Source: VBDM01 sp035651815 (GTDB lineage: Bacteria; Pseudomonadota; Gammaproteobacteria; Burkholderiales; SG8-39). Taken from it: a DNA stretch of 28,373 bases. Location of the stretch: positions 1-28,373 of the forward strand of contig DASRFB010000078.1 of assembly GCA_035651815.1 (NCBI GenBank). Reading direction: 5' to 3'. Numbering within the stretch: position 1 is the stretch's first letter; each line of letters begins with the position of its first letter. The notes beneath the pieces are model-generated. The model was not told the origin of the DNA. It made no database searches and saw only the letters and a program-made list of their open reading frames with translations. Shown here piece by piece: positions 14,990-20,932 of this stretch. A program made the translations under genes and the position numbers.

Positions 14990-15583
14990 CTAGCGCGGCG
15001 GCAGCGCCGACAGGTAGTCGGCGAGCGCGTCGATGTCGGCCTCGGTGAGCGGCTGCGCCGCCGAGGTCATGATGCCGTCGATGTCGGCGCGCGTCTGCGC
15101 CTTGAAGCCGCGCAGCTGCGCGCGCAGGTAGTCGACCTGCTGCCCGGCGAGCCGCGGGATGTGCTGCTGTCCGACGAGCGCCGGCCCGTGGCACTGCACG
15201 CAGTTGTACTTCTTCGTGAGCGCGGGCGCAGCGGCCGCGTGCTCGGGGCTTGCCTGGCGCGCGGGCGCCGCGGGCTTCAGCGCCGAGAAATAGGCCGCGA
15301 GGTCGTTCATGTCGGCATTCGAGAGGTTCGCCGCCATCGGCGTCATCTGCTCGTTCTTGCGGTTGCCCTCGCGGAACTGGAACAGCTGCATGGTGATGAA
15401 CTGCGCGGGCTGCCCCGCGAGCGACGGCACCGCGGGGTTCGCCGAGTTGCCCTCGGAGCCGTGGCACGCGGCGCAGGGCGCGGCCTTCTGGCGCCCCGCG
15501 TCGGCGTCGGCGCGCGCAAATGGGACGGCGGCGAGAAAGAAAAGCGCGGCCGCGATCGCGGCCGCGCCCTGCGCGGGGCTCAC
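14990..15583 (-). CDS. Diheme cytochrome c, c4-like
   Basis: A periplasmic electron carrier of 197 residues with an Ala-rich signal peptide (cleavage near ARA-DADAG). Two CXXCH sites, C37-AA-CH41 and C128-VQ-CH132, each have a downstream methionine suited as sixth ligand (M80 or M83 in QMTPMAANL; M172 in GIMTSAAQPL). The two-domain repeat (NPAVPSLAGQPAQFITMQLFQFREG and HIPRLAGQQVDYLRAQLRGFKAQ) is typical of cytochrome c4 and related subunits. The GTG start overlaps the TGA of the dehydrogenase gene (GTGA, 15580-15583), so translation is probably coupled. It most likely accepts electrons from that dehydrogenase. A 24-bp perfect palindrome lies in the signal-peptide codons. Confidence 0.93.
   Translation of the reverse strand: MSPAQGAAAIAAALFFLAAVPFARADADAGRQKAAPCAACHGSEGNSANPAVPSLAGQPAQFITMQLFQFREGNRKNEQMTPMAANLSNADMNDLAAYFSALKPAAPARQASPEHAAAAPALTKKYNCVQCHGPALVGQQHIPRLAGQQVDYLRAQLRGFKAQTRADIDGIMTSAAQPLTEADIDALADYLSALPPR
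15544..15567. repeat. 24-bp perfect palindrome within the cytochrome c signal-peptide codons
   Basis: Each arm is 12 bases, TCGCGGCCGCGC to the right of centre and its exact complement to the left, meeting at CGATCG (two GCGGCCGC sites inside). It lies 16-39 nt after the GTG and encodes the run A-A-A-I-A-A-A. It can fold as a strong hairpin in the mRNA just after the start codon. GC-rich alanine codons make such a palindrome easier to arise by chance. Confidence 0.7.
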
Positions 15584-16833
15584 TTCTTCGCGTAGCTGAC
15601 GCGGTACAGGACGCCGTTATAGTCGTCGGACACCAGCAGCGAGCCGTCGCGCATCTGCAGCACGTCGACCGGGCGGCCCCACATCGGCGGGTCGGCCTTC
15701 TCGTCGGTCAGGAAGCCGGTCAGGAACGGCTGCAGCTTCACCTTGCCGTTCTCGCCCACCGTCCCCCGCATCACGTTGTAGCCCTGCTTGGTCGTGCGGT
15801 TCCAGGAGCCGTGCATCGCGATGAACATGTTGTTGCGGTACTCGGTCGGGAACATCTTGCCGCTGTAGAACTTCATGCCGAGCGGCGCGATGTGCGCGCC
15901 GAGCTTGGCGACGGGCTTGGCGAACTCGGCGCACGAGCGGTTCTTGCCGAACTCGGGGTCGACGATGTCGCCCTGGTGGCAGAACGGGTAGCCGAAGTTC
16001 GGGATGACCTTGTTCTTCACGGCCACCCGGTGCAGCGTGTCGTTCGGGGTGTCGTCGCTCAGCCAGTCCCGCCCGTGGTTGGTGAACCACAGGTCCTTGC
16101 TCTTCGGATCGAAGTCCATGCCGACCGAATTGCGCACGCCGAGCGCCACGGTCTCGAGCACGCCGCTCTTCGGATCGACGCGCATGACCGAGGCCTGCAT
16201 GTAGCTCGGCATCACGATGTTGCCGGGCGCGCCGATGTTGAAGTACAGCTTGCCGTCGGGACCCATCACCAGGTATTTCCAGAAATGCCCGGGCTGGCGC
16301 GTCGGGTCGAGGCCGTCGATCACGACCTTGGCCTCGGGCGCATTGTCGAGGTTCGCCTCGATCCCGTCGTAGCGGGTGATGCGGCCGCGCTCGGCGACGT
16401 AGAGCGTTCCCTTGCTGAAGGCGATGCCGTTCGGCGCGTCGAGGCCCTTGAGCAGCGTCTTCACCTGGCGCTGTCCGTTTCGGTCGACCACCGCGTACAC
16501 GTTCTTCGAGAGGCGGTTGCTGACGAACACGGTGCCCTTGTCCCCGAGGGCGAGCGAGCGCGCCTCGGGGATGCCCTCGGCCCAGACCTCGACCTTGAAG
16601 CCGGCCGGGACCTTGAGCTTGTCGAGCGGCAGCTCCTTCGCGGCGCGGCCGGTCATGTGCGGGGCGAAGGGATGCAGCGGCGAGGCATCCTGCTCGGGGT
16701 TGCGGCCCTGCTGCCAGGACGGCGGCGCGGCCGCGGGGGCGGCGCTGCCCGGGCCTTGCTGCGCCTGGGCGACGAGCGAGCAGGCGAGCGAGGCGGCGAA
16801 GGCAAGAACGGAAACGGGAAGGGCGGTGCGCAT
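15580..16833 (-). CDS. PQQ-dependent sorbosone/sugar dehydrogenase family protein
   Basis: A periplasmic six-bladed beta-propeller quinoprotein of 417 residues that probably oxidises an aldose or sugar aldehyde with PQQ. After a signal peptide (ALPVSVLAFAASLACSLVAQAQ) and a Pro/Ala-rich linker come LPLDKLKVPAGFKVEVWAEGIPEARSLALGDKGTVFVSNR, LDAPNGIAFSKGTLYVAERGRI, FWKYLVMGPDGKLYFNIGAPGN, ALGVRNSVGMDFDPKSKDLWFTNHGRDWL, and APLGMKFYSG with MFIAMHGSWNR. These are hallmarks of the family. The ATG at 16833 has AGGAGGAGTT just before it. It is the first gene of the operon, followed by cytochrome c with a 4-bp overlap. No PQQ synthesis gene is in the window. The substrate is unknown. Confidence 0.9.
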   Translation of the reverse strand: MRTALPVSVLAFAASLACSLVAQAQQGPGSAAPAAAPPSWQQGRNPEQDASPLHPFAPHMTGRAAKELPLDKLKVPAGFKVEVWAEGIPEARSLALGDKGTVFVSNRLSKNVYAVVDRNGQRQVKTLLKGLDAPNGIAFSKGTLYVAERGRITRYDGIEANLDNAPEAKVVIDGLDPTRQPGHFWKYLVMGPDGKLYFNIGAPGNIVMPSYMQASVMRVDPKSGVLETVALGVRNSVGMDFDPKSKDLWFTNHGRDWLSDDTPNDTLHRVAVKNKVIPNFGYPFCHQGDIVDPEFGKNRSCAEFAKPVAKLGAHIAPLGMKFYSGKMFPTEYRNNMFIAMHGSWNRTTKQGYNVMRGTVGENGKVKLQPFLTGFLTDEKADPPMWGRPVDVLQMRDGSLLVSDDYNGVLYRVSYAKK

Positions 16834-16876
16834 AACTCCTCCTGGTTCGAATCTCGGGACGTTCGAGGGAGCTGCG

Positions 16877-16951
16877 ATGCAAATTGCGCTGTGCGATGGC
16901 ATCATAGCCACGACCGATTGCCGCCGCAACCGGCCGATGCTGCCGTCATGA
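16877..16951 (+). CDS. Possible 24-residue leader peptide before the CoA-transferase genes
   Basis: A short ORF starting MQIALCDGIIATT and ending in RRNRPMLPS has a strong Shine-Dalgarno (GAGGGAG, 16865-16871) 5 nt before its ATG. Its TGA overlaps the ATG of a 5-codon ORF (ATGA, 16948-16951), whose TGA in turn overlaps the GTG of the CoA-transferase subunit A (GTGA, 16962-16965). That GTG has no Shine-Dalgarno of its own, so ribosomes may reach it by coupling. The sequence matches no leader peptide known to me. It may be chance, since the opposite-strand promoter lies within it. Confidence 0.4.
   Translation: MQIALCDGIIATTDCRRNRPMLPS
16901..16929 (-). promoter_or_regulatory. Sigma70-like promoter of the dehydrogenase-cytochrome operon
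   Basis: On the minus strand TTGCGG (16924-16929), a 17-bp spacer and TATGAT (16901-16906) form the best promoter in the window. The predicted start is near 16894, about 60 nt before the dehydrogenase ATG. It overlaps the small upstream ORF of the divergent CoA-transferase genes. Confidence 0.6.
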
Positions 16952-16965
16952 ATCCCGCCCCGTGA
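16948..16965 (+). CDS. Five-codon ORF linking the leader ORF to CoA-transferase subunit A
   Basis: ATG-AAT-CCC-GCC-CCG-TGA. It overlaps the preceding leader ORF by ATGA and the next gene by GTGA. If translated, it would serve only to pass ribosomes on to the GTG at 16962. It is recorded because the double stop-start overlap is unusual. Confidence 0.25.
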   Translation: MNPAP

Positions 16966-17768
16966 CCCGGATCTGCTCCCTCACCGAGCTCGCCGCCGCC
17001 GTCCCCGACGGCGCCAAGGTCGCCATCCCCCCCTTCTACGCGAGCCCGGCGATGGCGGCGACGCGCGAGCTGCTGCGCCGCGGCGCGCGCGACCTGCACC
17101 TCGTGTGCGTGCCGCAAAGCGACATCCAGGCCGACCTGCTGATCGGCGCCGGGGCGGTGCGCACGGTCGAGACATCGGCGGTGACGCTCGGGGAGCTCGG
17201 GCCCGCGCCGCGCTTCACCGCGGCGGTGCGCTCGGGCGCGGTGCGCCTGGTCGATGCCACCTGCCCGGCGATCCACGCCGGCCTCGCCGCCGCGCAGAAA
17301 GGCGTGCCGTTCATGCCCATCCGCGGCATCCTCGGCAGCGACCTGCTCGCGCACCGTCCCGACTGGAAGGTGATCGAGAACCCGTTCGCGGCCGGCGACG
17401 CGATCGTCGCGGTGGCCGCGATCCGGCCCGACGTCGCGCTCTTCCACGCGGCTCTCGCCGACCGCGAGGGCAACGTCTTCGTCGGCCGCTCGCGCGAGCT
17501 GCTCAACATGGCGCAGGCATCGGCGACGAGCTGCGTGACCGTCGAGGAGATCGCCGACGGCGACCTGCTCGCCGATCCCGCGCGCTCGGGCGCCGTCGTG
17601 CCCGCGATCTACGTCGGCCGCGTCGCGGTCGCCCACCGGGGCGCGGCGCCGCACGCGCTCGCGGGCGTATACGACGCCGACGGAGCCTTCCTCGCGCGCT
17701 ACGCGGCGGCGGCGCGCAGCGAGGCGGGGTTCGCGGCGTTTCTCGACGAGTGGCTGCGCGCGCCGTGA
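16962..17768 (+). CDS. CoA-transferase family protein, subunit A
   Basis: A 268-residue family-I CoA-transferase alpha subunit, of the glutaconate/3-oxoacid or IpdA-like type. The Rossmann-like start AAVPDGAKVAIPPFYASPAMAATRELLRRGARDLHLVC, the ADLLIGAGAVRTVETSAVTLGELG stretch, PFMPIRGILGSDLLAH, and VAAIRPDVALFHAALADREGNVFVG are characteristic. It forms a heteromer with the next gene, which overlaps it by 4 bp (GTGA). It moves CoA between acyl groups or cleaves a CoA ester in an acid-catabolism pathway; the substrate cannot be told. The GTG start is supported by the family N-terminus, though it lacks a Shine-Dalgarno and is preceded by two chained small ORFs. Confidence 0.85.
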   Translation: MTRICSLTELAAAVPDGAKVAIPPFYASPAMAATRELLRRGARDLHLVCVPQSDIQADLLIGAGAVRTVETSAVTLGELGPAPRFTAAVRSGAVRLVDATCPAIHAGLAAAQKGVPFMPIRGILGSDLLAHRPDWKVIENPFAAGDAIVAVAAIRPDVALFHAALADREGNVFVGRSRELLNMAQASATSCVTVEEIADGDLLADPARSGAVVPAIYVGRVAVAHRGAAPHALAGVYDADGAFLARYAAAARSEAGFAAFLDEWLRAP

Positions 17769-18538
17769 GCGGGAGCTGCAGTCCGTCCGAGCTCCTGATC
17801 GCCGTGATCGCGCGCCTGCTCGAGGGCTGCCGCCACGTCGCGGTCGGTTCGCAGTCGCCGATCCCGGGCTCGGCGGCGCTGCTCGCGCGCGAGCTCTCGC
17901 GCGCCGGTCCGGACGGCGGCGAGCGCGAGCCGATGCGCGTCTCGGTGCTCGGCTCGCGCCGCAACAACTTCTTCACCTCGGGCGGCGTCGAGCTGTTCGA
18001 CCTCGCCGCGCAGGGGCGCATCGACGCCTTCTTCCTCGGCGGCGGCCAGATCGACGGCGAGGCGAACATCAACCTCACCGGCACCGGCGACTGGCCGGGG
18101 ACGCGGGTGCGCTGGCCGGGCGCGTTCGGCTCGGCGTTCCTCTATTTCCTCGTGCCGCGCGTGATCCTGTTCCGCGAGGAGCACACGCGGCGCGTGCTCG
18201 TGCCGAAAGTGGACATCGTCACCGCGCCCGGGACGAGCGCGGAGGGCGTCCATCGCCCGGGCGGCCCGTACGCGCTGCTCACCGGCCTCGCGCTCTTCTC
18301 GTTCGACAAGTCCCGGCGACGCTTCCGCCTGGAGAGCGTGCACGCCGGACATACGGTGGAGGAAGTGCTGGACAACACCGGCTTCGAGTTCGACCGCGCG
18401 CAGCGCGTCCCCGAGACGCCGCCGCCCGAGGCCGGGCGGCTCGCGCTGATCCGGGGCAAGGTGCGCGACGAGATCGCCGAGATCTACCCGCGCTTCGCCG
18501 CGGCGCTCGTCACGGCTGACCGAGCATCGCCTTCTTGA
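17765..18538 (+). CDS. CoA-transferase family protein, subunit B
   Basis: The beta subunit, 257 residues from a GTG overlapping the stop of subunit A. Segments include VAVGSQSPIPGSAALLARELS, GSRRNNFFTSGGVELFDLAAQGRIDAFFLGGGQIDGEANIN, and RVILFREEHTRRVLVPKVDIVTAPG. The (S)ENG or ESG motif that carries the catalytic glutamate in typical CoA-transferase beta subunits is not visible; the corresponding place seems to read GSRRNN (about 63-68). This resembles IpdB-type proteins of sterol-ring degradation, which act on CoA esters without that glutamate. A hydrolase or other non-transferase reaction is therefore possible. The last 29 bp overlap the convergent chalcone-isomerase-like gene. Confidence 0.8.
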   Translation: MSGSCSPSELLIAVIARLLEGCRHVAVGSQSPIPGSAALLARELSRAGPDGGEREPMRVSVLGSRRNNFFTSGGVELFDLAAQGRIDAFFLGGGQIDGEANINLTGTGDWPGTRVRWPGAFGSAFLYFLVPRVILFREEHTRRVLVPKVDIVTAPGTSAEGVHRPGGPYALLTGLALFSFDKSRRRFRLESVHAGHTVEEVLDNTGFEFDRAQRVPETPPPEAGRLALIRGKVRDEIAEIYPRFAAALVTADRASPS

Positions 18539-19076
18539 GCGTCGCGTCGACCGGCTTGTCGCCGAGCCAGACCCGCAGCAGCGCGGCGTAGAAATCCTCG
18601 CCCGCGATCGGCGCTCCCTTGGGCGTGCCGTCGACGGTGATCCGAGTGCCCGTCCCCGGCGCGTACTCGAGCCCGATGACCGAGCCCTCCTTCGCGGAGC
18701 CGATCTCGCGCATGGTCGCCTCCGCCGTGTCGAGGCGCGCCCGCAACACGGCGAGCTGCGCCTCGGTATGGTTGGCGCGCACGCCGTCCTCGAGCGCCTC
18801 GGTCAGCTGCTTCGCCGTGAGGTCGCGCATCAGCGTCATCGACACGCGCTTCGGGCCGCCCGACGCGAGGATCTTCGCCGCGTCGCCGCTCTTTTCCGGC
18901 AGGTACAGCGCACCGACGTAGACCTTGAACACGATGCGCTTGCGCAGGCCCGCGCCGTTCAGCACCAGCTCGCTTCCGCCGAGGCGCACCTTGTCCTCGA
19001 TGCGCACGCCGGCCACCTCGGCCGCGGCGGCGAGCTGAAGCCAGGCGAGGCAGAGCGCGACGAGGAGGACTCGCAT
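18510..19076 (-). CDS. Chalcone isomerase-family protein (secreted)
   Basis: A 188-residue protein with a signal peptide (MRVLLVALCLAWLQLAAAA) and the bacterial chalcone-isomerase-like fold sequence: VAGVRIEDKVRLGGSELVLNGAGLRKRIVFKVYVGALYLPEKSGDAAKIL, then GPKRVSMTLMRDLTAKQLTEALEDGVRANH and the C-terminal GEDFYAALLRVWLGDKPVDATLKKAMLG. In bacteria this family is of unknown role; plant relatives bind fatty acids or isomerise chalcones, and flavonoid chemistry should not be assumed. It starts 11 bp after the SuyB-like gene and is probably the last gene of that operon. No Shine-Dalgarno is visible, suggesting coupled translation. Confidence 0.88.
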   Translation of the reverse strand: MRVLLVALCLAWLQLAAAAEVAGVRIEDKVRLGGSELVLNGAGLRKRIVFKVYVGALYLPEKSGDAAKILASGGPKRVSMTLMRDLTAKQLTEALEDGVRANHTEAQLAVLRARLDTAEATMREIGSAKEGSVIGLEYAPGTGTRITVDGTPKGAPIAGEDFYAALLRVWLGDKPVDATLKKAMLGQP

Positions 19077-19087
19077 GCGGTGCGGAC

Positions 19088-20257
19088 CTACGCGCTCTCG
19101 TACAGCCGCGTCAGCACGAACTCGCGGTGCCCGAGCGCCTCGGCCGCGGTCAGCCGCCCGTTCGCGGTGCGGAACATCATCTCGAGCAGCTTGTCGCCCG
19201 CCTGGTCCATGTTGAGCTCCTTGCGGGTGATGCCGGTGACGTCGACGTCGATGTGCTCGGACATGGTGCGCACGGTGCGGACGTTGGCGCACAACTTGAT
19301 CACCGGCAGGATCGGGTTGCCGATGACGTTGCCCTGGCCGGTCGGGAAGAAGTGCACGACGTAGCCGCTCGCCGCGCACAGCGTGACCATCTCGGCCGCC
19401 GCGGAAGACGAGTCCATGAACCACAGGCCGGGTCCCGTCGGCGTCTCGGCCTTGTCGAGGACGCCGTCGATCTTGCACTGCTTGCCGATCTTCTGGATGT
19501 TGCCGAGCGCCTTTTCCTCGATCGTCGTCAGGCCGCCCTCGATGTTGCCCTTGGTCGGCTGCGAATCCATGAGGTCGCTCGTCTTGTGGCGCTCGACCAC
19601 CGCCTGGTAGCGGTCGAACATGCGCATGAAGTCCTCGCGCACCTTCGGCGTGCGGCAGCGCGCGGCGACCAGCTGCTCGCCGCCGGTCAGCTCGGTGGTC
19701 TCGCCGAAGACGAGCGTCACGCCCTGCGCGTAGAGCTTGTCGAAGGCGTTGCCGACGCAGGGGTTCGCGCCGATGCCCGAGGTCGTGTCCGACTCGCCGC
19801 ACTTGGTCGAGACCCACAGGTCCTTCAGCGGACGCTCCTCGCGGCGCAGCTCGCTCGCCCACTGCACGTACTCTTTCGCGGCCTTCGAGGCGCGCATGAT
19901 GGTGTCGTGGTCGCCGTGCTGCTCGATGCCGAAGTAGGCGACCGGCTTTCCCGTCTTCGCGATGCCGTCGGCGACCTTCTTCGCCCAGCCCGGCTCGATG
20001 CAGATCACGACGACCGCGGCGACGTTCGGGTTCGCGCCCGTGCCGATCAGCGTGCGGAAGTGCAGCTCGAGGTCCGCGCCGAACTGCAGCCGCCCGTACG
20101 GGTGCGGCAACGCCATCGTGCCCTTGACGTTGTGCGCGACCGCCTCGGCCGCCGCGTTCGAGAGGTCGTCGACCGGCAGGATGATGACGTGGTTGCGCAC
20201 GCCGACGCGCCCGTTCTCGCGCCGGTACCCGTTGAATGTCGCTTTGCCGAGCTCCAT
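19088..20257 (-). CDS. UxaA-family lyase, large subunit (SuyB-like)
   Basis: A 389-residue protein of the altronate dehydratase / (2R)-sulfolactate sulfo-lyase large-subunit family. The start GYRRENGRVGVRNHVIILPVDDLSNAAAEAVA and the core STKCGESDTTSGIGANPCVGNAFDKL (C153) are family marks, with QGNVIGNPILPVIKLCAN near the end. Altronate dehydratases usually carry a Cys early (VxCS); here the place reads DDLSN, as I recall for SuyB-like members, so a sulfolactate-type or other 2-hydroxyacid lyase is favoured over altronate dehydratase. It starts 2 bp after its small subunit. No uronate-pathway gene and no sulfonate regulator or permease is adjacent, so the substrate stays open. Confidence 0.8.
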   Translation of the reverse strand: MELGKATFNGYRRENGRVGVRNHVIILPVDDLSNAAAEAVAHNVKGTMALPHPYGRLQFGADLELHFRTLIGTGANPNVAAVVVICIEPGWAKKVADGIAKTGKPVAYFGIEQHGDHDTIMRASKAAKEYVQWASELRREERPLKDLWVSTKCGESDTTSGIGANPCVGNAFDKLYAQGVTLVFGETTELTGGEQLVAARCRTPKVREDFMRMFDRYQAVVERHKTSDLMDSQPTKGNIEGGLTTIEEKALGNIQKIGKQCKIDGVLDKAETPTGPGLWFMDSSSAAAEMVTLCAASGYVVHFFPTGQGNVIGNPILPVIKLCANVRTVRTMSEHIDVDVTGITRKELNMDQAGDKLLEMMFRTANGRLTAAEALGHREFVLTRLYESA

Positions 20258-20259
20258 CG

Positions 20260-20541
20260 CTACCACCGCTTGGTCTTGATGTTGTGCACGTGCGCGTGCT
20301 CGCCCACCTGGATGGCCGCGACCGCGCGGCCGATGTCGGTGCCGTACTTGATCACCGTCGCGTCCTTCGAGAGCGCGCGGATCGCGAGCTTGTGGCCGAT
20401 CGGGATGTCGTTCTTCGCGCGCACCTTGAGCTCGCGGTCCTGGTCCATGATCCAGCCGGTGAGCTCCTGCCCGGATTTCACGCCTTCGACGACGACCACG
20501 CCGACCGAATCGCCCTCGTCGTGCACCACGAAATGAATCAT
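20260..20541 (-). CDS. UxaA-family lyase, small SAF-domain subunit (SuyA-like)
   Basis: A 93-residue SAF-domain protein matching the N-terminal domain of altronate/galactarate dehydratases and SuyA. Marks are the central DIPIGHKLAIRALSKDATVIKYGTDIGRA and the C-terminal GEHAHVHNIKTKRW with its conserved His-Val-His-Asn. It forms the lyase with the next gene; the two stops and starts are 2 bp apart. The ATG has GAGGAG close before it. It follows the lipoprotein gene by 7 bp. Confidence 0.85.
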   Translation of the reverse strand: MIHFVVHDEGDSVGVVVVEGVKSGQELTGWIMDQDRELKVRAKNDIPIGHKLAIRALSKDATVIKYGTDIGRAVAAIQVGEHAHVHNIKTKRW

Positions 20542-20548
20542 GCTCTCC

Positions 20549-20833
20549 TCACTTGCACACCAGGTTGCCCGACGACCAGTCCACCGGCTCGGTGCAGTCC
20601 TGGACGTTGATTTTCCGCGTCGGGTCCGGCGGCGGCGCCGGGCGGACCGGCGTTCGCATCCCGTCGGGCCCGACGCGATAGTAGCGGTCCTCGCCCGCCG
20701 CCACGATCCCGACGATCATCGCGCCGGCGACCACGTTGCGCGCGGCCACGTCGCCCTGGTAGCTGACGATGCAACCGGCGAGCGGGGGCAGGACGAAGAG
20801 GCCGAGGAGCAGCGTGCGGGACCCGCGGACCAT
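20549..20833 (-). CDS. Small predicted lipoprotein of unknown function
   Basis: A 94-residue protein with a lipoprotein signal: MVRG, then hydrophobic TLLLGLFVLPP and lipobox LAG-C21. The mature part holds a short hydrophobic stretch (VVAGAMIVGIVAAG, about 34-47), a Pro-rich linker (RPAPPPDP) and a C-terminal part with two cysteines (VQDCTEPVDWSSGNLVCK) that could form a disulfide. I recognise no family. It is the first gene of an operon-like run with SuyA-like, SuyB-like and chalcone-isomerase-like genes, only 7 bp before the SuyA-like start. Whether it works with them is unknown. Confidence 0.8.
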   Translation of the reverse strand: MVRGSRTLLLGLFVLPPLAGCIVSYQGDVAARNVVAGAMIVGIVAAGEDRYYRVGPDGMRTPVRPAPPPDPTRKINVQDCTEPVDWSSGNLVCK

Positions 20834-20846
20834 GCCTGCGAGGCTA

Positions 20847-20891
20847 GCACGGGCCGTGCGCGGAGGCCAGATGCGGCGCCCCTGCTAGAAT
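20847..20891 (+). promoter_or_regulatory. pncB-like gene promoter region: inverted repeat and TAGAAT
   Basis: CTGCTAGAATGG places TAGAAT at 20886-20891; predicted leader about 35 nt. Upstream, GCACGG-G-CCGTGC (20847-20859) is a perfect 6+6 bp inverted repeat just ahead of where a -35 would lie, so it could be an operator for either divergent gene. The -35 itself is not recognisable. The stretch is the 99-bp gap between the lipoprotein and the nicotinate phosphoribosyltransferase-like gene. Confidence 0.4.
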
Positions 20892-20932
20892 GGCCGGGGT
20901 CCTCGGCTCCCGCTTCAACGGATGGATCGCCC

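Noticed and set aside
16844..16853. GGTTCGAATC, resembling a tRNA T-loop (possible tRNA remnant or attachment site)
   Set aside because: Flanking bases do not form a T-stem, no other tRNA arm is present, and no integrase of phage type or second copy was seen.
18510..19076. Flavonoid metabolism suggested by the chalcone-isomerase fold
   Set aside because: Bacterial secreted members of this family are widespread without flavonoid pathways, and no other such gene is present.
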